Assembly (NCBI RefSeq): GCF_032854445.1
Contig: NC_088300.1
Span: 25,899,608 to 25,963,607 of the forward strand
Origin: Liolophura sinensis
Taxonomy: Eukaryota; Mollusca; Polyplacophora; Chitonida; Chitonidae
Direction: 5' to 3'
DNA: 64,000 nt
In this document: positions 36,201 through 46,031 of the stretch, piece by piece
How the letters are laid out: every line of letters starts with the position of its first letter
How positions within the stretch are numbered: position 1 is the stretch's first letter
The notes under the pieces: model-generated
Database searches by the model: none
What the model was told of the DNA's origin: nothing
Seen by the model: only the letters and a program-made list of their open reading frames with translations
Made by a program: the position numbers and the translations under genes

Positions 36201-39200
36201 TGATTCGACCGCTTAACGACCATTATTAGGGAATCCGGTGTTGCATTTACTCTCTCTCTATATATGTATGTATTTGCTTTACTGCTGCCTCTGAAGGGTA
36301 GGCACATCCACTTGAATATATAAAATGATGGTTGTATTAGGTGAAAGACCATAAAACATTGTCCATGGGAAGGTCTGCCAGCAACCTGCGGATGGTCGTG
36401 GGTTTTCACCTGGGTCTGCCCGGTTTCCGCCTACCATAATGCTGGTCGCCGTCGTATAAGTGAAATATCCTTGAGTACGGCGTAAAACAGCAATGTAAAA
36501 TGTATTTATTACATCGGGTTCTCTGGTGGTCTGTTGAGACCCAGTTGACATAATGGCATTACATCCGCATTTCTGATGGAAATAGTTCGTTTCATGATCC
36601 ATTCCAATGTGTCCATAGCGCTATATGTATAAGCATGTTGGATGTGCAGGTTTAGCAGGTTGTGAGAGAAACATGTCAAAACCTAATGTGAGGTCAACGG
36701 CCATAAAGCAGTTACCGTAGAATACATTGTTTCTTAAAAAAGTTTTTAAGAAATAAAAACTGGGGCCTCCGTGGTTCAGTCGGTTAGCGCGATAGCGCAG
36801 CGTGTTGACCCAGAAGCCTCTCACCCAATGCGGTCGCTGTGAGTTCAAGACCAGCTCATGCTGGCTCCCTCTCCGGCCGTACGTGGGAAGGTCTGCCAGC
36901 AACCTGCGGATGGTCGTGGGTTTTCCCCGGGCTGTGCCCGGTTTCCACCCACCATAATGCTGGCTGCCGTCGTATAAGTGAAATATTCTTGAGTACGGCG
37001 TAAAACACCAATCAAAAAAAAAAAAAAAAAGAAAAAAGAAATAGAAAACTAAACGTTTAACACTCTATCATTTGACGTATTCGTAAATTGGTGTTTTTGT
37101 TCCTTTAGGACAAAAAATGTACAATTAAATGCTGTCTTTATATTCCCTTCATACCTTGGAAAGATTCACAAACGAAGTTCAGTTTCTCAGAGCAAGATTT
37201 ACTCAACCATTTCCCAGTAGTAAAGTTCACCGAGTGCAGTGGCCAGAGTTGTCTAAACTTGACTCTCCAGCCTCCCAGTTTTGATAGTTTGTCCCATTTT
37301 GACAGTAACCAGACCACGTAGAAGGCTGGGTACGGTCCGCCTCCCGAAACAAACCGATCCAGTAGGACGTAGAGCTGGAAGAAGAAAGAGGTTACTACGT
37401 CTGTCTATCCATTAAACCTAAATCTTTCTTACCTTCATTGTCCCTAAAGCATATATGCATGTAGCATTTGTTTTCGTAGTACTTAACAATGTTCCAGTCA
37501 TATGAACAACGAGGAGTCATTAGGTGTGTGTTAATTGTAATGTGTTTTCTTGTAATTTGTTGCACGAATTCATGCTGTCAAAGTGTTTCCGCCACTGAAG
37601 TATCATGCCAAAGACACCATACATGACACCCAACCCAGTCACATTATACTGACACCGGGCCAAACCAGTGCTGTTTCCTTGCTCTAATCTCCCAGTGTTG
37701 AGTGTCAAGCGAAACAGCAACAAGTACCATTTTTAAAGTCTTTAATATGACTCGGCTTGACTTCGAGACGGACGCTCTAACCATTAGACCACCGAAGTGA
37801 ACCAGCAACATATGAAGCTCAGCACGGTTTACCTCCATTTCTCATTGTTCCATTTCATAAACTGCTATGGAGGAAGAAATCGCGTAAGAATTCCGTTATC
37901 AGAAGCGTGAGAATACCTATGGTAGGCTTTCGCAGAGAGGATATAAGGTCTGTCTGGCTGACCGTGCATGACCAGAAAGGAAGCCAGAATGAGATGGACT
38001 TTCGACCGCATCGACACATCGATCGCATTGGTGAGAGGCTCTCTCAGACCAGTGTAAACCACCGACCTTGGCAATATACTGCCAAATTTGTTCACCTACA
38101 TGTATGCACGTCATGCGTTAGACCGCACAAACGGCCACACGATCGTCGTCGACAGTTTATTGTCACGAAAACCCAACGAACGGTGACAGCGGCGGAATAT
38201 AAAATTCTGTGTCCATGGTCGGTTTGAAACCTGAGCCTTGTCTGTCCGAATAAATAACAGGAAATCACCTTTTATCACTAGACCACCGTCCACAGAAATA
38301 AACAGAATCACATGCACCACAGAGTGTAAGGGTCCTCTATTCCAGGTGAGTTATTCGTTACATTTGTGTGCTTTTATGGCATCATAATTTATGAATGAGA
38401 ATTAACCTGTACTATAGAAGAGATAAATGGGAGTTTCACTGCGGACGGTTTCCAAGGTGAATATAAACAGTCTGAATGGCCGCCATTGAGATAATCATCC
38501 CCCCCTCCACCCCCCCCCCTCCATATCTGCAGACACAAAAAAATCACATACATATATCATGAATACATAAAGTGCGGCATTTTTAAACCAAGCTGTTTCT
38601 AAGCTTCATACTGACACTACAGTGAGTACTAAAGTCTCACGAGAGTTGGTTAACTTAATTTAACCATATCTCACATTCTCTGTCGTACTCTTTGACCCAT
38701 TACCCTCTCCCATGTCTATAGTTCATATTTCAAAATGTTTTGTCCCTATAACCCTGAGTTTCCAAATATTTCATGTATTCGGCAGACTGCACATAAAACA
38801 ATATGCCACTCTTTTCTACAAATTCATTTTTCAGATCTACATAAAACGTAGCAACCATTGTGCAATATACATAAATATTTCTACTGGAATTTATAGAAAA
38901 GGGCTAAAAATAGAACTGACCATGATGCAACATACCACTAAAATTAATCTAACATTACCGTCATTTGTTTACTAAATCATTTATTTAAAATAATGAATAA
39001 TCCATTTAAATATTTGAATGGAATTTTACGAATCATATGTTTGAATTCGTTCTGATGTTTGTATCTCTACTTTTTGGCTATTGACAAAATTCTTGCATTA
39101 TGCACAGTGAAGTGATTCATAGAAACAGCTATGCTGACCATAAACATTGTTTAATGTTAAAATTTACATTTCAGTTTTCGGTCCATAGACCAGACTTTAG

Positions 39201-39534
39201 AATTCAAAATGTTTAAATACATTTCATTTCGTTCATGAATTGTTCTAATTAAAAAAAAAGGAGTTGTTACATTTTTTGAAGGCCTGATGACAAGGTTTCT
39301 ATTTTATGATAAAGATAAATACACCTTTTCAAAATACCTACACATTTATGTTGATCCAGTCAGTGTCTATGAAATCCTGAAGAACACTGGACACAATAGC
39401 GTTATCCACGACTGCCAATTTCTCGCCATTTCTCCAGCACACGCTTTTAGCAGTGTTCCAAGACACAGGCGTTGTGTGCAGAGTATATACAGTTTTCTCT
39501 TTTGCCTCATTGCAGGAAATGCCACCTAGTAAAA
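29928..39534 (-). CDS. Lectin gene 1: CTLD, 3 PAN-like, mucin-like, transmembrane
   Basis: Model on the minus strand: exons 39342..39534, 37155..37374, 35329..35610, 34173..34436, 33553..33837, 31100..31900, 29928..30250. Every junction has AG and GT. From the second CTLD exon onward every exon starts and ends in phase 1. The predicted protein is about 790 residues plus a signal exon that I could not identify. Order: C-type lectin-like domain, three PAN/Apple-like modules, a Ser/Thr/Pro repeat stalk, one membrane helix, a short tail. This suggests a cell-surface lectin or mucin-type receptor with the domains outside; ligand and role are unknown. The second CTLD exon has a one-base frameshift, so the gene is either inactive or carries an assembly error. 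Introns hold SINEs and minisatellites. Confidence 0.75.
30251..31099 (-). other. Gene 1 intron (mucin to TM)
   Basis: No repeat or exon recognised apart from AT-rich stretches. Confidence 0.5.
31100..31900 (-). CDS. Gene 1 mucin-like repeat exon
   Basis: Exon of 801 bp between tttacttag (acceptor) and CAAAG|GTATAG (donor), phase 1-1. It contains about nine tandem 20-residue (60-bp) repeats of the form EPSxILxSNPxLSFTDSxxM, from about 31195 to 31790 on the plus strand. Repeats are rich in Ser, Thr and Pro with some NxS/T sites, fitting an extended O-glycosylated stalk between the PAN modules and the membrane. Repeats are diverged but the frame is uninterrupted over 267 codons, which supports a translated exon. 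Confidence 0.8.
33150..33495 (+). repeat. Dispersed repeat D, longest copy
   Basis: Landmarks: gggtaattctagaccagtga, gctaggggcgtgtaatttgc, aattgacaagaggtcgtatt, cactgtcgtcgctgctct. On the gene strand it starts about 60 bp after the donor of the third PAN exon. Confidence 0.6.
33198..33263. repeat. Palindrome made of SINE tail sequence
   Basis: ggccgccgtcgtataagtaa at the left pairs with its near-perfect reverse complement ttacttatacgacggcgg at the right, separated by about 20 bp. Both arms match the 3-prime part of SINE family A. It could fold as a hairpin in DNA or in the gene 1 transcript. Confidence 0.8.
33553..33837 (-). CDS. Gene 1 third PAN-like exon
   Basis: Exon of 285 bp, phase 1-1, acceptor ttcttaaag and donor CGAAG|GTAAAT. 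Reads AGTCHFTEYS at the start, then SKDCLDYCTSM, QCWAAVLMNINGQC, and ends LHLRMCYEG. Cysteine spacing (C, CxxxC, C, C, C) is shared with the two preceding exons (34173-34436 and 35329-35610), so the three are tandem-duplicated modules. Confidence 0.75.
34173..34436 (-). CDS. Gene 1 second PAN-like exon
   Basis: Exon of 264 bp, phase 1-1, acceptor ttttctgtag and donor CGAAG|GTAGGG. Reads GNCAFEKYPN, AECKEYCGHAVKDGMQCWAVV, SSCVAFFSS, ending TLYLRTCDEG. Same cysteine plan as the neighbouring PAN-like exons. Confidence 0.75.
34940..35130. repeat. 44-bp minisatellite in gene 1 intron
   Basis: About four copies. The landmark gctgtaagtctggcggtgtg recurs at 34950, 34994, 35038 and 35082, exactly 44 bp apart, with decay at the right edge. 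It lies in the intron between the first and second PAN-like exons. Sequence unrelated to the 44-bp array at 6744. Confidence 0.95.
35329..35610 (-). CDS. Gene 1 first PAN-like exon
   Basis: Exon of 282 bp, phase 1-1, acceptor tttctttgtag and donor GCAG|GTAGGT. Reads GPCTFREYSGVY, YTECTETFCNSD, KECWGVV, KGACVTYLS, ending TDLYLRVCDAG. Same cysteine plan as the other two PAN-like exons. Confidence 0.75.
35663..35927 (+). mobile_element. SINE family A, full length
   Basis: tRNA-like head (ggcccgtggctcagttggtt, box B gagttcaagtcc), core cacctgcggatggttgtggg, tail gtgaaatatccatgagtacg, ending in caaataaataaa. Inserted in the intron of gene 1, antisense to it. Confidence 0.9.
36362..36495 (+). mobile_element. 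SINE family A, 3-prime part
   Basis: Begins at ggaaggtctgccagcaacct and runs to the tail tgagtacggcgtaaaacag. Head missing. Confidence 0.85.
36762..37030 (+). mobile_element. SINE family A, full length
   Basis: Head ggggcctccgtggttcagtc, full core and tail, ending in a run of A. In the gene 1 intron, antisense. Confidence 0.9.
37155..37374 (-). CDS. Gene 1 CTLD second exon, frameshifted
   Basis: Acceptor ttcttccag, donor TCCAAG|GTATGA. Reads SYWIGLFREADRTQPSTWSG and then CQNGTNYQNWEAGE and HCTR, after which the frame breaks. One base further on it resumes as VNFTTGKWLSKSC and LNFVCESFQ. Length is 220 bp where 221 would restore phase 1 to match the next exon, consistent with loss of one G in a GGG run near 37230. 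Canonical CTLD features WIGL, the WxG core and paired Cys are visible. Confidence 0.8.
37480..37800 (-). mobile_element. SINE family B
   Basis: From gtagtacttaacaatgttcc to cattagaccaccgaag. On the minus strand the end reads as a tRNA-like head (ggtggtctaatggttagagc). The internal block cacattatactgacaccggg is shared with 42405-42670. Confidence 0.75.
37865..38320 (-). mobile_element. Composite SINE remnants
   Basis: gaaaggaagccagaatgaga and cattggtgagaggct are family A head sequence in reverse. The right end (atcactagaccaccgtccac) resembles a family B type tRNA head. Boundaries uncertain. Confidence 0.45.
38321..39341 (-). other. Gene 1 intron, AT-rich
   Basis: A C-rich simple stretch lies at about 38500-38520. 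Nothing else recognised. Confidence 0.4.
39342..39534 (-). CDS. Gene 1 CTLD first exon
   Basis: Acceptor cgtatcag at 39535, donor AATGT|GTAGGT at 39342. Length 193 bp starts in phase 1 and ends in phase 2, the same as the paralogous exon of gene 2 (57266-57446). Encodes VLLGGISCNEAKEK, then VSWNTAKSVCWRNGEKLAVV and IDTDWININ, the usual N-terminal half of a C-type lectin-like domain. A signal exon should lie upstream but was not found with confidence. Confidence 0.75.
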
Positions 39535-41725
39535 CTGATACGAGAAACAAGTACTAATTGTTAGGTAGCAACAAATATACGTTCTCTACATCCTCTGACA
39601 CTTATACACACATTCGTGACTATTTTATTCTGATGGCTTTCCGTCATTAAAGAAAACATACGTGCATTATGTTCTTTTTGAATGAAAGAGAAATGTAAAG
39701 AAATACATATATACGCCTAGATTCTTGAAAAACAAAAACATTTCCCTGTTCCCCAGAACGACTTACAACATAATATCAAGCTTATATAGACTAAGCTCGA
39801 CTATCTATTGTCATGGTAACCACAGATTATATAGTGAAATGTGAACATGTTAAATATGAGATTATCTTTTCGCCTTTTGATGCGGCGGTTTCAGTACACC
39901 GAGTAATTTAATTATTTATTGATAATTTTTCATTTATATACTTTTATAGGAAACCTGGGTGTTACGGTTAAACCATTGACCTTTGGTAAATTTCTGACGA
40001 ACTTTCTCACATGCGAAATCCATATGTTTACACTATGGTGGAAGAGGTTGAGTGGTCGTCGACCAGCTTATCAGCAAGCCAACAAAAACAGTGAGAGCTA
40101 AGGAGATCCATATATCCCCTGTACAAGCCCATGAATGAATTCGCACCTTAGATTCAAGAATAACGATCATTCGCGCTTAAACTTTATACTCCAAGCAGGT
40201 TTTTTATGTAAACGCAGCGGCGACGACAATGTCAAATGTTGATACTTGTCAAATGATCGCACATAACCGGTGAAAAACGGCCTCTTGACAGTTTACCTTA
40301 GTTAAGATAAATGCTTAAATACTCGCAAATTACTTGTTCCTAGCATCATCGTTTTAGCTAACAGTTAGCTAACAAATGAAATGATGTTAAATGCAATGTA
40401 TTAGAGGTAACTGGTCTAGAAAATGGCCGACACTGAGACCTGCAATCCATACAAAGTGTCGGCTAACTAACTTACAAAAACCAGGTATGTTAGCCACAGT
40501 TCTCTGTAGTCCACTTTGTGAAACTTTTTAGTTGCCATCTTGTCGCTGACAGTTAATCCTCGCAGAGATTTTCTCCATGCAGTGTTCATACCGATTTTGT
40601 TCATTTTTATAAAATTCATTTTCAATTCCCCTGTCAAAATACCCGTTTTGCTCATTGTTTATTTAGGTCGTTTAGCGGTTATTGTAGACTGTTGTTAAGC
40701 TCATCACTGTCTCTCGTGACTGTGCTCGAGTTTGGGAAAAAGAAACTCATTAAGCATGCAGGCTAATTGGCCACAGTTGTATTGACAGCCCTCGGGTTTT
40801 ACTAATTGGCTGGTCGTTAACACAATTCTTTTGTGTGGTATCTCAAAGGTTGTAAGAAAATAACCCGCGCCATCATCATGCTATTTGTCGCATTCTAGAA
40901 ATCATATGGAATATCGTCCACCCTATATTCATTCGACAATTCCTATCGTCTGAAGGCGGCTTTAGGCATATTTTCAATCAGTGTTTTTGAAAAATAAAAT
41001 GCCTCAAAGCTCAAAATATTCTTTAAATAATTGTTGTTGAGGAGAAAATTTCATTAAATAAGCACCATGTTAGTATAATGGAATTATTCAGGTTCATTCA
41101 ATAGCATATTATTGGTTATCCTGTTGTATTTAACTGAATATACATGGATAATGTGGGATTTTCCTGCTTGTTGGAACATTTCTGGCTTACGGCAACGGTA
41201 TTTATTTCTTTGGTTCTTGTTGTATGATTGTTTTAGTTTGTAACTATTATTTGCATAATAATATTGCTTTATAAAACATATCTTATATCGTGATCGGATG
41301 AGACTCAGGAAAAATATATCATGATTTATCTTCTGCTATTCTGTAGTTTAAGAACTACAAATGTATTGGCCCCACCAGCTGTAAAGGGATGAACATGTGA
41401 GGCTTATCACAGGCTACACCATTTAGATTGTTTTACTCCAATCTGTACAGACAGCAAAATATTCCGACACTAACGGCTTTTTGAAGAGCTGTCTGGCTTT
41501 AAATTACACCGTTATATATTATTCCACAATCGATGGTTTCAGTGACTGATGTGACAGATCCATTTAAGAACAAAATAGTCAGCTGTGGTAATTGGGGAGT
41601 TTCGAGTTCGAACTCTTTTGTCGCCAAAGGTAAAATCAGTCCTTTTGTATCATGTGACTTGTCAAAAATGTTAGGCAACATTTGTTGAAGTTACTTTACC
41701 GATCGCCTTTCTCGCCGTATTTACC
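39535..41725. other. Upstream of gene 1; inverted repeat D
   Basis: Contains an inverted copy of repeat D at about 40200-40430. The missing signal exon and promoter of gene 1 probably lie here. A hydrophobic minus-strand stretch near 40060-40110 is a weak candidate without an in-frame ATG. Confidence 0.4.
40200..40430 (-). repeat. Dispersed repeat D, inverted copy
   Basis: Reverse complement shows tctagaccagtta, tttaagcattta, ggtaaactgtcaagaggcc and attgtcgtcgccgctgc, matching the plus-strand copies. Confidence 0.6.
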
Positions 41726-42032
41726 GGCCCCGATAGCACTGTTGGTAGAGCGTCCGTTTCGGGAGCGGTAGATCCAGGGTCAATCCTGGGTCGAGTCAGA
41801 CCTAAGACCTTGAAAGAGGAAGATGTAACTTGCTCGCTAGGCGTTTAACATGAAGGGAATAGTGCAACCCGTATCAGTATAATGGCTCGGGCCAGGCGGC
41901 TTACTTGCCTTCGGTAAGGCGTCTCTGTGAAACAGCACTAGATAAAAGAGCGTTGGAATCCGTCCAGCAACAATGAGGCACATAAGACTGAAAAATTATT
42001 AAGTAGGACGTTAAACCCCAAGCACTCATTGA
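41726..42032 (+). mobile_element. SINE family C (tRNA-derived)
   Basis: tRNA-like head with box A ttggtagagcgtccg and box B ggtcaatcctggg, an internal block with gcggcttacttgccttcggt, and a tail ggacgttaaaccccaagcac. Different from families A and B. Confidence 0.7.
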
Positions 42033-42404
42033 CTCCCGCCCCTATTTGAAGAGACCACTCTTCAGGAACTCTTAAGTTCACAAAGGCCCAGCTCCTCAAT
42101 TTTTTCCATTGTTCAGCGATATAAGAATTCGAACTCGAAACTACCCGATTGCCCGTTATTCCATGGTTTAAAAAGATAAAATTGCTCAAGTCGAAACCGA
42201 GATGAACTTAACTCAACCTACAACCTTCACCGTTTAAATACAAGATTTGTAAAGTGAAGGGAAAAAAACTCGTTTCTGGGCTAGTATCTGTGGCCTTCAG
42301 TGCGGAGGTTTCTCAGACAGGTATTAGATTGCGGTGGTTTAGGCATGTCACTCCGATTTCCCCATACATGTTTATTTGTATGTAAGTTTTTCTAAGTCTA
42401 ACTT

Positions 42405-42670
42405 AATCATTTGACGAAGAGGAGTAATTAGATGTGTGTACATATACTCTGTCTTCTTGTTACAGGGCGAATCCGTGACGCCACTGAAGTATCATACCGA
42501 CCATGACACCTCACTCAGTCACATTATGCTGACACCGAGCCAGCCCAGTCCTATTCCTTGCTCTAAGTGCCGAGCGGCAAAGCGAGGCAGCAACACGTAC
42601 GATTTGTCCCTTGCTATGACCCGACTCAGGTCTCCGAAGGCGAACGCTCTAACCATTATGCCTCCGAAAC
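42405..42670 (-). mobile_element. SINE family B
   Basis: Shares cttcttgttacagggcgaat, gccactgaagtatcat, cacattatgctgacaccgag with 37480-37800. The tRNA-like head is at the right, minus strand (attatgcctccgaa end). Confidence 0.75.
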
Positions 42671-43074
42671 AGTCCCGTGTCATATAGGCGAAGATTTCTG
42701 GCAACCGGAAGATACCGAATTCGTTTTTCTTTATTGGTTATTCGAATAACGAATAGCGTGCTGTCAATATGAAAGTCAGCTCCATATTCGTTTTTCGGTG
42801 TTATATCACGCTACTCGGTTGTGAAATAAGAAGACAGTCGATTTGAAGCGATTCTCTTGTCACCAATATTATAATTACGCTGCAGCAGAGGGAACAAAAC
42901 AGTCCCTGACTTCCTGGCCATTGCCTTATTCTCAATCTTCAGCAGTACTTTTAACAAAAAGACCGAATCTCCAGTGCTAATTTTTAATAGAAGTATAACT
43001 GTGTAAAAGCTACTGAATGCATACATGCTCGAGGATAAGGATGCCCCACAGATCTCCTAAAATCATTTCGATGA

Positions 43075-43500
43075 TATAACGTTGTACAAGCATAGCTGCA
43101 TATGACCAGACATGATATGACGTTGTACAAGCATAGCTGCATATGACCAGACATGATATGACGTTGTACAAGCATAGCCGCGTATGGCCAGACATGATAT
43201 GACGTTGTACAAGCATAGTTGCATATGACCAGACATGAACGGATAGTACACAAGTATAGCCGCACGTTTCCGCTATATTTAATGAAGATTTGCCATTGCA
43301 TACGTTATATAAGAACAGCGGCATGTAAGCTGACATGAACTGACGTTGTACAAGCATAGCTGCATATGACCAGACAATCTGTCCGGTGTACAAGCATAGT
43401 TGCTAATGACCAGACATGATATAAAGTTGTACAAGCATAGCTGCGTATGACCAGACATGATATTGCCGCTATATTTAATGAAGATTTGCCATTGACATAT
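43075..43500. repeat. 41-bp tandem array in two blocks
   Basis: Units contain gttgtacaagcatagctgca followed by tatgaccagacatgatat. Block 1 is about 43075-43262 and block 2 about 43330-43470. Each block ends with cgctatatttaatgaagatt-tgccattg, so the blocks arose by duplicating an array plus its flank. As 41 is not a multiple of 3, the minus-strand open frames change reading frame at each unit. Confidence 0.9.
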
Positions 43501-43769
43501 ATGTCTTTTTAGTAACATATTTTACACACGCAAAAGAGATTGTTTTATGAAACAATCTCCGTGGTAATCTAGATGTTTATACGATTGCTGGCATATGCAT
43601 TTTTATAATTTATTATCTTCTCTAAATGGTTTACTCTGTATATTATTGAATGTAAACAAGGAGACATAGTCAAATTTAGAAAAGAATTCACATCCATGTG
43701 CACCCAATTACTATACAACTATACTTTACATTCAGTCTTACAGCTTAAACAAGGAAAAGTGTTCTTGCA

Positions 43770-43890
43770 CAAACCTTCGAATGGTTGTAGGTTTCCCCAG
43801 AGCTCTGTCCGGTATCCTCCCACCATAATGCTGGCTGCCGTTGTTTAAGTGAAATATTCTTGAGTACGGTGTTAAACACCAATCAGATAA
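43770..43890 (+). mobile_element. SINE family A, 3-prime part
   Basis: Diverged core (ccttcgaatggttgtaggtt) and tail ttaagtgaaatattcttgag. Head absent. Confidence 0.8.
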
Positions 43891-44545
43891 ATGAAATAAT
43901 CATTCTACTTAGTATGCTCATTTCCATGTAAGGGCCCAGTCACACACAGACTTTCAACTAGTTAAGACAGAAACCTGTGAGCGTAAAATGGCAGGTAAAA
44001 TCTTTGTAAATCTTGGAATGATCACATCAGATCACCCACAATCCCGATGTTATCCGAGCGATCGCAGGTCAGCTTTATGCATGTGCAAAAACCAGCTCCG
44101 ATCTGCTGCGATCTGTGCAGAAACACTGACTCATCTTAATCCTTTGGACATTGTCGCGCTCATGAGATTCGCAAACGATCTTCATGAGTGATATATAATT
44201 TTTTCTCAGAGTGTCTTTGATATCATGCTACCAACTGACTACAGGAGTTCTACACGAAACGAACAGTCAGATTAAATGTGACTGGGAACAATTTTGGGGT
44301 TTCAGTCGGAGTTAATCATCCGATATTGACCGCAATGAATCGAAGGGTTCATGGAGAGTCGTAGATCTAGTGTGGCTGGGCCTTAGAAAAGAGTTCCCTT
44401 GAAAACACATCAAAAGTTCTCCTCATATTCATTCATCAAACTTTCTGTTCGTTTGTTTGTTTACCAATCCGTGTAAGAAACCCTGATGATACCCTGTACC
44501 ATTTCCTATACTAATTACTTTTGCCTAGATCGAGATTACTGCTTA

Positions 44546-45726
44546 GCCATAAGAGGGGCATGGCGTTTTTCTTTTTTTTTTAACTGTGCGTTTTTCATTT
44601 TTTCCACTTTAGCAGTCAGAATCTCCCATTAGAAAAAAACAGAAAAACTCCCATTTGAAAAAAAAGAAACTCCCACTGGATTTATTTGATTTATTTTATT
44701 TGATTGGTGTTTTACGCCATACTCAAGAATATTTCACTTATACGACGTCGGCCAGCATTATGGTGGGAGGAAACCGGACAGAGACCAGAGGAAACCCACG
44801 ACCATCCGCAGGCTGCTGACAGACCTTCCTACGTAAGGTGATGAGCTGCACTTGAACTCACATCGACCGCATTGGTGAGAGGCTTCTAGGTCATTACGCC
44901 GCGCTAGTGCGCTAACCAACTGAACCCCCAACTCCCATTGCAAAAAAAAAGTAAAACTCCCACAAAAAGATCTCGGGCCCCGACATAATAAGCCAATCGA
45001 ATTACATTTTGTTTCGCGCATTTGTTGAAACATTCATGTATGTGACACTGTCATTGGATGATTATTTCGGGCACCGACATAACTAAGTCGGGACCAGAGT
45101 TAATCAGCCAGTGTCTGCGTTTATACCTATTTCCGCCTTTTTCTGGCACATGCGTTTTCTGATAGGGTCCAAGCTCCTTTAGTGCATTGCCGTTTCCAAA
45201 TGTAGTCATCTATGACAAACTGCATTGAAAAGGGACAGCCCTATCCTCCACCGTGTTACCTGTGATAACTAGAGAGAATGTACATATTTACCCTACGCCA
45301 AGATCAACCGTATTCCCCCTACGCCAGGATGGACCGTTTTGCACACAGCCTCGCAGCCATTGGCTGATTAACTCGGGGCCCGACTTAGTTATGTAGGGGT
45401 CCGAGATAGTCATCGAATGACAGTCTCACAAACACTCGTGTTTCAACAAAAGCGCGAAGTAAAGCGTAATCCGATTGGCTTATTATGTCGGAGCACGAGC
45501 TCTTTTTGTGGAAGTTTTTCTCTTTTTCCTTCCTTTGGGGTTTTTCCCCCTTTTTCCACTGGGAGTTTTTCTTTTTTTCCAACGGGAGTTTTTCTTTTTT
45601 GGGAGACTTTTTCTTTTTTTTTCGGTTGCCTGCTTAAAAAAAGAAAAACCCGACTGCGAAAGTGGAAGAAATGAAAAACGCACAGTTAAGAAAAGAAAAC
45701 CGACACGTCCCTTTTACGGCTCCGCA
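44546..45726. mobile_element. Fold-back element with long inverted arms
   Basis: The left arm (from gccataagaggggcatggcg at 44546) and right arm (ending in cgacacgtcccttttacggc at 45720) are imperfect reverse complements over several hundred bases. Matching landmarks: aactgtgcgtttttcatttt at left against aaatgaaaaacgcacagtt at right, and gacataataagccaatcg at left against cgattggcttattatgtc at right. A central spacer of about 230 bp (45115-45360) is unpaired. The left arm is interrupted by a reversed SINE at 44680-44929. No transposase frame seen, so it is non-autonomous. The right end lies 12 bp from the stop codon of lectin gene 2, so the 3-prime UTR of that gene should run into it. Confidence 0.85.
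44680..44929 (-). mobile_element. SINE family A inserted in the fold-back arm
   Basis: Reversed copy with tail ttggtgttttacgccatact, core ccacgaccatccgcaggctg and head near 44920 (gctaaccaactgaaccccc). Flanked on both sides by aactcccat/ct repeats of the host arm. Confidence 0.9.
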
Positions 45727-45738
45727 GATTTCCTTAGT

Positions 45739-46031
45739 TTAAATTCTCCTTATGTTGTGAATTATACTTTTCATTTCCTCGTACAGCATGGGGAGATCAA
45801 GAACGATAAGTCCACAGAAGACAACTCCCAAGATCACTGCCCCGAAACATCCAACGCCCTGCGCACTCGGTCGGTCATCTGGAGCGCTGATGTACTTCCG
45901 CTTGTATGCGGACACATTTGTCTTCTCTACAGTCAGCTGATTTAAAATACTGGACATAACCACTTCTGATTCCTCACTTGACAAGGAAGTGGAGCAAGGA
46001 CATGTACAGAGAAGGGCTGGGAGAGAACTCA
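45739..46031 (-). CDS. Gene 2 last exon: transmembrane module
   Basis: Acceptor tctgttccag at 46032, TAA at 45739-45741. Reads LCTCPCST, SSEESEVVMSSILNQL, YKRKYISAPDDRPSAQ, then helix GCFGAVILGVVFCGLIVLDL and a tail ending IHNIRRI; 97 codons with stop. Strongly similar to the exon at 29928-30250. Confidence 0.85.

Noticed and set aside
35663-36860. tRNA genes
   Set aside because: The box A and box B sequences are the heads of SINE copies, followed by the SINE core, and do not fold as clean tRNAs by eye.
45475-45945. Plus-strand frame of 156 codons
   Set aside because: It runs antisense through the fold-back arm and the transmembrane exon of gene 2; its poly-Phe content comes from T-rich arm sequence.
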